64,000 bases of DNA from Glandiceps talaboti (Eukaryota; Hemichordata; Enteropneusta; Spengelidae). The translations under genes were made by a program, and so were the position numbers. The notes beneath the pieces were generated by a model. It searched no databases and was not told the origin of the DNA. It saw nothing but the letters and a program-made list of their open reading frames with translations. Where the stretch lies: positions 19,132,709 to 19,196,708 of the forward strand of contig NC_135565.1 of the NCBI RefSeq assembly GCF_964340395.1, written 5' to 3'. Below, piece after piece: positions 31,934 to 44,639 of the stretch (position 1 is its first letter; each line of letters starts with the position of its first letter).

Positions 31934-34900
31934 GTGAGTTTGTTTATCCTTTTAGTTGTATTTGTTTTGATCTTAAACCTTTTCATTTTCTTGGGTACAC
32001 CTTCTACCCACTCTACTGTTTACACATTCCTCTCGCTCGGTCTGTCACCGAGGGACTTAATCAGTACTCGTCTCGTTAAGGGAGCACAGCGTTAAAAGGG
32101 TGCATGCATGCATAGGCATTCGGAACTCTGTAAATTGTAAAGTATCGCGAGTTTGGTGGCACATTTATGATTCTTTGTTAATTGTTTTGTGGTGGTTACC
32201 CCACAGTTCGAACCATATATGGCATTGCCATTATAGTTTAACGAACCACAACTTTATTTGTAGAGGACATATTGTGTCAAGTCATATGACAGCATGACTC
32301 ATGTATTATAAACAACACTTTGGACAAAGTTTGGTGACCGAGATAACCCAAAGATAAGCACAAGATTGGTGTTAATTATTTATCACAATATCACAGCGAA
32401 GAGATACGATAGTTACACAGTATAAAAATAGCCATACGACGTAGGTTTTAGACAAACGACATTGACGTGTATTAGTCCCTTGTCCTCATTCTCGACATGG
32501 TCATATCTATTACTATGTGGAACGTACGAACAGCCATGGTCACATATAAATCATGAGGTCAATCACAGGTCAATGTCCTTTGTGAGTTTTACACATTACA
32601 CAGGTTTTGTGAAATCACAGTGACCATGGCAAACTCGAGACAACCAAATACACAATGACGTCATCTCTATGTATTCGCCTGTCTTTTATTATGACGTAGT
32701 TACCCAAGACTTCAACAGCCTGTTAATAACGAACTGGTTCTAAAGAATCGATGATTATTAACCACGGACGTTTGGGATTGGAACAACATTAGCCATCCAC
32801 AACAACACTGATATTTTATGATATTGTCAACACCACGCATTATATCATTTTTATAAAGTGATTTTTGCAATAAGAATACGTTTATTTTATGCAGCATCTT
32901 TTATATCATCCTGACCTCTCTAGGATCTCTATTAATTTTGCAAGATTGTAAATGATAGCATGGAACACATCAGAAACATATTAGTCTATAGGCTATCCGT
33001 GGATTCGAATCTCAAGATATCTCATCACCCGTCTAGATCAATGAGAAATAATGAAATTTATATCTCAGCACTTCGTGGAGCTAGATGTAAGAAGAGATTC
33101 GAAGCCACGGATAACCTTTAGACTATTATGGCATGACAATTACAATCATTGTTGGTTCGAATTGGTTGTGATCAGTGCGCATGCGTCATGTTATCCTGCT
33201 ATGAACTACAAAACTGGCTGTGAAGGTGCTGGAAAATCATCTCATCACACTAATCGATTCTCTACATACTTGACATATATAGATATATAGTAGGTCATCA
33301 CCTGACTATACATAAATGTTATGGAATAGAAAGACACACCGCTAATTCTTATGAACGGTAAAATACGCAAAGAAAGATCTAGAAGTCACGCGCTGTACAT
33401 AATCTATTAATTCGAATTACATGGGGAGCCATTAATAAAAAAACATTAAAAAAAAAACATGGGGAGCCATCGTTCAAGATGGGAAATTATTTCCTCCTCC
33501 TTCAACTCAGGATTTTAGTTTGGTTTAAAGTCACTGATGATGTAACGTCTATCAGATTTGACCTAAGCAATATCTACATTTAGTTATGTAATATTTAGCA
33601 CAACAATTTTTCGTGGTGGACGTATAAATTGTGCTAATAGAAAGAACACGTTCAATATTTTCGAGAGTTAAGCGTGTGTGTCCTTTTAATTAAATTACAT
33701 CCATCCCAACGTTTAATTTATTCATAGCAAACGTACACCATTACTGTTATAGCTTGCCAAGGAAATCTAGTTTAAAGATGTTTGTACGTAACAACGCTTC
33801 AGAACGTAATACGCATGCGTCATACACTAAATGTGAATGAGGTATTACTGATAAATGCAGGTATGAAGATATGATTATACTCGTGGTTGACTGTAAGATC
33901 AGTCGTGACGTTTCGCACTCACCGCCCTCCTCCCACAGGTAGGGGTTGGCCGATGTGTGAGGGCGTCCCGTGACGGCGTACCTTACAGACTATACTTGTG
34001 GGTGACTGTATAAAAGAGAGCAAGCATCAGTTTCCGGAAAAAAGAAATTAGAAATTACACTCACACAAGAGCACATCTTCAAGGATCTAAAATTGAAAAA
34101 AAAATAAAAAAAAAAATAAAAAAAATGGAACGGTGATTTAAAATATTGAAAACTACAACTTGAATGTAAACGTAAGAAGAGGTATACAAAAACTTGGTGA
34201 AAGCACAAAATAAAAAGGATGTAAAATAAGTTTTTAAAATGTAAAAGGGAATATGATGAAAAGGGGGTAGAAAAAGTATAAAACGCTGACAGAATATAAA
34301 AAACAAAACAGTGTGATTTACCGGGTAAACCTCTATAATGGACTCGTGAGTGTAGACGAACGTCTTTTTGATTGTACACAACATACCATGCCAATGTTAA
34401 TCAAGCAAACAGTCGTACAGTTATCCCCCCTTCTGTTTCAGTGTTTGACTCTATTGGCAAACTACCATCAGGTGTACTGGAGGGCAATACGCAATGGATT
34501 GGAGCATCGGGTGAATGTCGTAATGTGAAAGATATACAAATTCGCGAACATATTATTAACGGAAAATACTGCCAGGCATCCGTTCCATTGGGTCAAGGCA
34601 CCGTAAGTAATTAGTATGTTATTTGCTAACCATAATTAGTAGCAAGTGTAAGCTTACACTGAGTTTAAAATAGCATCAGGTGCAAGCACTATGAAAGACA
34701 TGAATTGTGGGAGAATTTGGGGGAAATGACGTCACGTTTACCACAACATCTGTAAAGACGAAGACATTGAACTTTATTTTCTGCCTGTTTTTCTCTACTT
34801 GTATTGCAGTTGGGACCAACATATCTGCAGATCGGTCTATGTGTTCCTGATACTTGCAATAATTTGGATGTTCTAACCATGATAAATACAGGTAAAATAT

Positions 34901-35338
34901 TATATTAAACATATTAAGACATACCATTTCACTTCCATAGCCTCACTCTTTGTTATTACTTAGAAGTCTGTTGTACATTATTATAGTATGTTCGAATATG
35001 TCGTGACTTTTTGTCAGTCTAGGGGGTTTTATTGCGCACAAACGTATGCGCGACGGAAATCAGTGTACGTAGCTTTTCAATCAATCAGCCACACTCAGTG
35101 GTTAGCCTTGCAATCAGTCTATAGCCGATATCTTCAATGTTGATTACGACGATAAATCCATTCTCAATACTTGCATACATCCTCGAATCTCAGACCAAAG
35201 CTAGATAAGTCTTCTTCTTGGAATTCCACTGTGGTGTATACCCAACATGACGTGATTATTAGTTTCAAATGAGTGAAATAGGTTCATATCGAAATGTAGA
35301 TCAAAATACATGTTTTAATTTTTTATAATATCATTGTG

Positions 35339-35385
<47 letters not shown>

Positions 35386-38300
35386 GTGTGATATTTATTT
35401 TTTTTTTTCTCCCAGTTATGTTTTCAGTCATCTTAATGACTGAACACTCTTATTGTTATCATTCGCAATGTACAATGTCGGGGATCAGGCTAGACTAGCT
35501 GTAAGCTATTTCTTGACTCCCCATTTACCCTTCTCTCTTGTTTTTTTACCATTATTTTGTAATCATTTTATACGCTTGGGTAAATAAACCACTTATATAA
35601 GTAGTGGGAAAGCGGCTATATTAAAAAACTAACATTATCATTATAAGTATGTATTCATGACTGGAATCAAATGTTGTGAATAAGTAGTATATGCATTGTG
35701 CTGTTAACATGTTTGCAGCTGAAGATTTTTTTTTCAATTCCGCCAGTTTGTTGGTTTTCAACTTTGTCAAAAGCATGATGTGTTATGTTCACTAAATAAA
35801 TATCAATGTAATCTTCTGATAAATCATAGTGATATACATTATATACTCTACATACAGGAGTTAAACTTATACCAGTACCAGGTCTACAGGGTTTATATGT
35901 GAATTGCATAGAAGAGTATCCACTCTCAGCTGGTGCCATTGTAATGATGTGAGTTGAGAAGTTTTTGAATGATTTCAATTCAACTCTGTTAATTAATTGA
36001 CTTTGCTTTGGTGTATGATGATGTCTGCCAATCACAGTGTTTGGTGTTTGTCCATCACGTATTGTTTGCACACGATATGGTATATTTAATGTACGTTAAA
36101 ATCAAAGTGGTTAATGAATACATGTTCACGATAGTATGTCCAAAAAAGTGACTGGTCTATGTCTACATATACTTGATATATATATATATATATATATTGT
36201 TTATGTGTAGGGGGGGGGGCGTTTATGTGTGTCTGCATCTCTGTATATGCGCTGCATTAATTTATCATATATATATATACACATATATATATATAAATCA
36301 AAGCATTTCATGTATGTCCATCACAGAGATTGATATATGTCAATCAAAGTCATTGGCGTACGTCAATCAAAGTCATTGGCGTATGTCCATCAAAGTGATT
36401 CACGTACGTCCATGAAAACGACGTATATATGTTGATTAAAGTGTTTGACATTTAGCTATCAAAATGAAGATTTATGTCAAAAAAGTTACTTCTTGACTAA
36501 AGTCGAAATATTCTTCAGAGTTTTTTAAAACCTTAATATCACAAATAACCAATATTTATCCTGTCAAATTTCAGAGTAATTATCAGCATTCTATTGGCTA
36601 TTATGGTCGCTGGGACAACGTATGACGTCATTATTAATTATATTTACCGAAAACCTGATGATTACCTACCACATAATATTCAAAATGATGAAACATCTCC
36701 ATTATTAAAAGACTCATCGAAGTCAAAACAAGTTTCTTATCAGCCAGGTGAGTGTGAATGATTATGTCCAATCCCTTACACTACTTATTAACTGTTACTG
36801 AAGTATTATCTTTATGATTAGACAACTAAAACAATATAGTAATATGTAATATGTTTATTAATGTTATATGCATAGCATATACGATAGAGATGCTAGACGT
36901 TATTTCACGTTTAGCATGTGTACTGGTATGAGTGTGGGTGTGCTTATGGCTTGCATATATATATATATATATATATTTTTTGGTAGTACTGGAACTCTTT
37001 CTTGGGTGTAACTCGAAGTTTCACGCATATTGCGATCATCAGACACTCTATGTGAGTGTCTGATGATCGCAATATGCGTGAAACTCCGAGTTACACCCAA
37101 GAAAGAGTTCCAGTACTACCAAAACTATTACGCTCTGCCACTGCGGTATAGAGCACTGTCTTATAGCAGATTGATACTCACCGAGTTATATATATATAGT
37201 TTAGTATACAAAACTATTGCGCTCTGCCACTGCGGTATAGATCACTGTCTCAGCAGATTGATACTCATTGACTGCAGTTGTCTGATGATCGCGCAATGCG
37301 TGAAACTCCGAGTTACAACCAAGAAAGAGTTCCAGTCCTACCAAAACTATATATATATATATATAGTACCTTTACGATTTGATTGGGTATGTGGTTATAC
37401 ATATGACAAATCACACATAAAATAACTATTGTGTGACGTATTATAACAAATATACTGGCAGTATCAGATGTTAGAACTGAATAATTCTATAAAGATGTGT
37501 GTTTTCCACAGGTACATTAGGCGAGTGTCTTCTGGCATTTTCTGTATTGATAAATGGTGGTAAAATCTTAGATGCCACACACTCATCTGGTACATTGGCA
37601 GCAATACATGGTATACGAGTACTCAGTATGTGGTGGGTTATACTAGGACACAGTTTTATCACTGCTTTTACATTGTCAGGTGTGTGTATCTGTTTATTTA
37701 TATTATTTTTTTATTTTCCGGAATCGCCAAATCAGGCTTATATCTTCGCTTATGCACTTGTATTGATTATTAATAAAACTTAACTGAGTTAACTATGAAC
37801 TATTATGCTATAAAGATGTGCTATTGCACTCAATATTTGTCAGGCCATTGTTTGAGATTGTCCTGCAAGAGTGTATTTGAAAAACCTACGTTTCTGACAT
37901 TGGGTCTACAACAGTTTCTTTTGTCGTAAAAATACAAAGAGTGCCAAAACAAATAGATTATGTTTGTTGATAGCATATAGATAATGGTTATAAGAATTAC
38001 TGCCTTTACAAACAATTTCGATAGAAAACATTGAAATTGTGAAGTTCAGCTAGAAATGTAATTTCAAAATTTGCAATGCTTATGGAAAATCTTTAGAAAG
38101 TAGTGATGGAGATGATCGCGACTACAAGCTCGCCATTTTGTTCTAGCCATTTTGTTTGGATCGAAGTGACATGTCGTCTGATATGCGTATTGAATTACAT
38201 CTGAGGAAAGGACCAAAATACTTTTCGATCTAATGTCACTTGTTTCATCAAATGAATATCAGGGTAAATTTGATGTTGTTCATGGAGTGGTATTATTCTA

Positions 38301-40879
38301 TAATATTGAATACATTAATTATGGCATTTGAAAAGTGTTCTCAGATCTGGATACGTACATATTTTTCTTTCAGATAATAGTTTAGTGTATATACAAGACA
38401 TTTTGCCAAGGTTTTCATTTCAAGCCATTTCAAATGCAACGTTTTCTGTCGACACTTTCTTCTTCCTCAGGTAATTTTGATTTCTTTTGAGTCTTTACAG
38501 AGTTGATTCATACAACTGGATACAAAGTTTGATTGCAGTTAAAAAGGGTTCTCCTTTGAATCGACATTTTCATTCAGGGTTATTTGAAGTTCTGACTTAT
38601 TAAGTATATATACTTATATATATACTTATAAGTATTTCTAGAGAATACCATTTTCGTATACTGTGTTGGCTAGCTGTTTTCGTATAATCATGATTTAAAA
38701 TATCGTATTGCAGAAGGTTGGTTTAAATTTTCGATTATCTAGAGGCCTTCCATTGGCACGTTTTCATCAATGGTATTGTCATCTCATACACAACAGTGTC
38801 ATAAATATTTTACAGTCAGGGCTATATAAACACATTATGTTGCTTTTTAAAATTTATTTCAAAGTTCAAGTTGCAAGATATGATCAAAGCATTCATCGAC
38901 CTATTTCCGATAGTTTATCTCTCTCTGTACAGGTAGGATTTAAGTGTACTCTTGCTCTCAAGTAAATGCCATTTTTAATTTTCTTCAGCGGCCTGCTTGT
39001 AACTTACCTAACCTTAAGAGAGTTGACAGAAGGCAGAAAAGTGAACTGGTTTATGTTTTATTTTCATCGATTCTGGAGGTATGTTACACATGGATTTAAT
39101 GATAGGATTCTGATTATAATTGGCCGCAACTTGTCACGGACCACACTGATCTGTTTTGCGAATAAACGTGACCTGTTAAAACTGCACTAGCTGCAACTAG
39201 AACACTATTTTAAATAACTCTGTTAGATGTAATAACTTATTCGTGGTATCGGTGTAGCTGTACACATAATATATAGTAAAATAAATCCAATCAAATTTAC
39301 TATTTGGTCCCCATCTAAAATCACCATCCAAATGCCATCACAATTTCAACCTGTTGCTGTACTTCTTGTGGATAATAAAACCAACCCTTATAATTAAGCT
39401 ATGCAATGTATAGTTGTTTGTATTTTAACAATGTTCAGGGAATGTATCGTTGGTTGTCAAATAGAAAAATATTTTAGTTACACATACTTTAGCCTTAAGT
39501 TGTAACTTTGTTTTCTTTCAAAGAATATTGACACAGATTAAGTGTACACTGGAATAAGATATTTTCTTTAATTGTGGATAATATTAACATTTATTCATAA
39601 TCTTTTCTTTCCAGATTAACACCTGTGTACTTGTTCCTTATTTTTTTCGTTACTTACCTATTTCCATATTTTGGCACTGGTCCATACACTGAAGTAATAA
39701 GGGATGCTCCTAATCCCTGTGAGGATTACTGGTGGACAAACGTATTGTACATAAACAATCTTGTACCTTGGCCTGGATCCATGCAAACTATGGTATAGCT
39801 TGTTATAATTGTGATTTTTTAGCACAACTGAACTCATAAGGTTCAGTAGTGTAGCTATAAATACATCTAATATTTTAATGCTCTGTGAATAATGTTTGTG
39901 AAGAATTCAACATTGATAATGAAAATATGCGAACATCTGAATTACGCATAAAGCAAACCAATGCAGTTTACATACAATAAGAAAAGAGAGCTGTACATCT
40001 AGATGTGTAATGGCTTCAATGGCAATAGGGACCTTGCAACCCGGCATGTTGAATGTTGCATCATGGGAAATGTGATAATAAATACTAATGAATCGGTATT
40101 GTAAACAATATTGTTACATTGTTTGCAACCATGAATGATCAATTCATAGTTACCCTGACCATTGTGGAAGGTTTATTTTATCGGTAGCTCCAGATTAGGT
40201 ATTACGATAACCACAAATAATCCCATAATCCTTTGCGTCTGAGCATGCTCAGTCTGGATTGCAAGTTCCCTATTGAATTACCCTGAAGGAAAGAAATTGA
40301 AAAGTTAAAACAGCAACAATACTACCAATTATATATACAATAATTGTGACATTTGTAATACGTAAATAATTTATAACAAATCCACACAATTGCTATATAC
40401 CAGCTAAAATGTAAAATACGGATTATATACTTTAATGTCAGATATGCAATATTTATAATCAGTATATAAATATATATTTATGTTGATTCAATGTTTTCAG
40501 TGCTATCCTGTGTCATGGTATCTGGCGAACGACATGCAATTCCATGTTATAAGTCCATTGATTATCATATTGCTTTACAAGTGAGTGATTTTACATTATT
40601 TGTTTTATATCTGTGTAACTATGTATGTAACTATGTATGTATGTATGTATGTATGTATGTATGTATGTATGTATGGATGGATGGATGGATGGATGGATGG
40701 ATGGATGGATGATGGATGGATGGATGGATGTGTGTATGTATGTATGTATGTATGTATGTATGTATGTATGTATGTATGGATGGATGGATGGATGGATGTG
40801 TGTGTGTGTATGTATGTATGTATGTATGTATGTATGTATGTATGTATGTATGTATGTATCAATCAGTGCATGCAGTTCC

Positions 40880-40946
<67 letters not shown>

Positions 40947-43353
40947 CCTATCCATCTACCTTTCTATCTACCTATCTATCTATCCATATTTTTGACTGAA
41001 TATTATGAAATTACATTTCAGGAAACCACGTATTGGTTATATTGCTCTATCTATTTTGATGGCTGTGTGTTTAGCATCAAGAGTAGGCATAGCTATCAAT
41101 AAAGACATAACTTCAGCTTTGTAAGTATACAAACGTAAACATTTCTTATTTGCCTCATTACGTCACGTGTTGTGGTCATCCAAGAATAATCGGTTCTATT
41201 CATAGAGTATAATTGAATGTAAATGTCTTGGGATTTCCTTCAGCTAATTAATCTATTTCTCATGAAATTCTAAAGTTTTAACACGTAATAATCATTTTAG
41301 TTATCTCATGGTACGTGTTTATTTATTAGATACTGAATATATTGTAAATTTTCATTGAAATGGATAATATCAAGACATCGTTTTGTCATTAATATATACA
41401 ATGCTGCAAATGTCTTGGTAATTTGTATTTCTTTCATTTCTTAAAAACAGCCTCCCACCTGCGGGAACTGCTAACAGCACCACCCCTAATACTGCTGCTT
41501 CTGATTACTATTATACTAAACCTTGGACACGTATCTCCACCTACTTAGTCGGTATGATAGTAGGATATATTTTACTTAAGACAAAATGTAAACTAAAGAT
41601 TAATAAGGTATGTAATCATAAAATTACTCATGTTGTCAAGTTTGAATTTAATCAGATTAGAGTGGCCATATGGATGACAATTAGATATCTATTTTAGAGG
41701 TATTTAGTTATAAAACAATTGTATCATGGCGTCCTATTTGCAAAATTAATGTGAAACAACATATACCAAGTCTGTGTCTGTATCCCAATAAATTGCAAAA
41801 AGCTTTTTAACAATGTGTAAAAACGTTTGTTATTGTACATACAATAACAAAGATTTTACACAGTCATTTATTAATCTTTTGCAGTGTATTCAGTTACAAA
41901 CTCAGACTTGGCATATGTTGTTTCATATTGTTTTTTCAAGTAAGAAACCATGATACTAATCCAAACATCTAAAACCAGATTTAAACTGAATGCCTCCCGT
42001 AAGGGAATCACTAATTATGCAAATAACCCATTAAAATAAAAAGAAACTATGGTAACAGGCTTTATTTTTGGACAAGCGTGCTTTCTTAAGTTAATGTATA
42101 TGCCAAATTATACGGAATTTGAAGAGTGCATGATACTGCTTAATCACTGAATATCATTCATTATTCAAAATACTCATTAAAGGTAAAAGTTGTAGCAACA
42201 AACTTCATAGGACAGGTGCGTATTATTATGGTTGACATGTATCATATTATACGAAATTTGAAGCTTGCATTTTTAAGATACAACATAGTTACCTAAAATC
42301 ATTAATTATGCAAAATTTTTCATTAAAACTGTATGCTATAGCACCAAATTTTATAGGACGTACCTGCTTTGTTGTGGTTAACATTATGTACTAATTTGTA
42401 TTGAAATTGAAGCATGCAGTCTTAAGATATAGCCTAATTACCGAAAATCATTAATTATGCAAATTATTCATTAACACTGTAAGGTACATCAACTAACTTT
42501 ATAGGACATACACAATTTGTTATGGTTAATGTATGCACTGAATTGTATTGAAATTGAAGTATGCAGTCATAAGATATAGCCTAATTACCAAGAATAATTA
42601 ATTATGCAAATTATTCATTCACACTGAAAGGTACATCAACAAGCTTTACAGAACATGTGCGATTGTTATCGTTAACATGTGACTGAATTATATTGAAATT
42701 GAAGTATGTATTTTTATGATATATCCTAATTACCGAAAATCATTAATTATGCAAATTATTCATTAACACTGTAAGGTACATCAACTACCTTTATAGAACA
42801 TGTGTTTTCTTATGGTTAACGTATGTACTAAATTATGTTGAATATGAAGTATGCATTCTTAAGATATAGCCTAATTACCAAAAATAATTAATTATGTAAA
42901 TTATTCGTTAACGTTGTAAGGTACATCATCAAATTTTATAGGACAAATGTATGTTGTTATAACGAATATACTAAATTATATTGAAATTGAAGTATGCAGT
43001 CTTAAGATATTGCTTAATTATTTGATTTCATTAATATGCAAATTTCTCTAATTAAACATTAACCGATCTGGCTGAAAACCTAATCAGGTCTAGCTATTAC
43101 CCTAAAGATTATATATTCCAAATTTCATTACAATTGAGCCAGCCCAATTTTAGACACAGACACAGACACACAGACAGACAGACACACAGACACACAGACA
43201 GACATTTGTATTTTAATACCTCCCGTACCCTTACGGGAGGTAATAAGTACCCAGTCCTCATCCATATGGCCACAGGAACACAGCTAATTTGTTGAATAAT
43301 GTGCATATTACAAGGGCTAATCATCATCATCATCATCATCATTGTCATCATCG

Positions 43354-43386
<33 letters not shown>

Positions 43387-44568
43387 ACACCACCATCACC
43401 ACCACCACCATCCTCACGTTTACCACCTCCAGCAGCAACATTAGCAGCAGAATTATTATAGTACATATTCAGTTGGTAATGTAATCAATATAACTCTCTT
43501 CCAGTTCATAAACTTGTTATGTTGGGCTGTTGCTTGGGTTATAGCACTAGCCGTGTTATACGGATTATATGGTACATTTCATAATCACCCACTATCAAGA
43601 CCAACCGATGTATTCTACATGACTGTTAGTCGACTTGCATGGAGTGTTGCCATTGGCTGGTTGACATTTGCCTGTCTCACTGGTAATGGGGGTAAGTATT
43701 AAAATAAGGAATTCTGTCACAAATGAAAACCATATTTTGGAAATTATTCAAAACTTGTAATAGAAGACTAACATGATGCTGTATATTCACACCTTAGTGC
43801 ATGAAAGTTAATCTTGAACTCTAAAATCTCTTGATTGTATTTCCCCCATGGCGACATCTAGACAACAACTATAATAACTTTCGCCAGCTTGACACAAAAT
43901 TCCACGCATGCGGACTCACTGTTATCATTAATACACATTTCCGAACTTAACTTGTACAAGCTTTAGGGCAAGGTCCAGGTGTCATATTATACATATAGTA
44001 TATTCCTGTGTTTTACTATGTCATACTACAGGTCCAATCAACGCCATATTATCATGGAAAGCTTGGATACCAATTAGTCGACTGACCTATTGTGCCTATC
44101 TTACACATATATATGTGCTGCAGGCGTACGTCATGTATCAAGATAGACTTGTGAATCTATCAGACATCAACCAGGTGAGTTAAGAGTGGGTCAGCAGGTC
44201 GAATATTAATGAGTTAGGAGTGAATATATCCAACTGTCCTGAATTATCGACATTTTTGGTCGAAATGATGACTTCTCTGTCTTCAATAGATGGAGAATTG
44301 TGTGCACGACATAGCAGAATTAATGGCATCGTTCATACGCAAATAAGATGTGATTTTTTTTAAACACATGTTGGATTCAAACTTAAAAAGTGGGTATGGC
44401 TGATAATTGGTGGGGAAGTTTCTAGAGAGATTTAGCCGGAGATATCCACAAATATCAGCAATGGCCAATGTTCATACATACGCCTAGCGATAACGAAATG
44501 TTACAGCTTTCCCAGTGTCTGATATGACCATTGTAAATGACTGTATATCAGGCTAGTGGCCAATGGAC

Positions 44569-44639
<71 letters not shown>

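Larger units (their letters stand above)
31934..34441 (+). other. NRF copy 1 intron 1
   Basis: 2.5 kb, collinear with copy 2 (51795-54369). It holds a foldback element at 32983-33124 and a family E repeat at 33912-33990, both shared with copy 2 and so older than the duplication. No further exon was seen. Confidence 0.7.

Noticed and set aside
40585-41102. Open frames across the intron 10 microsatellite
   Set aside because: The true exon 11 (41022-41120) uses another frame and splice acceptor. The repeat frames are incidental.
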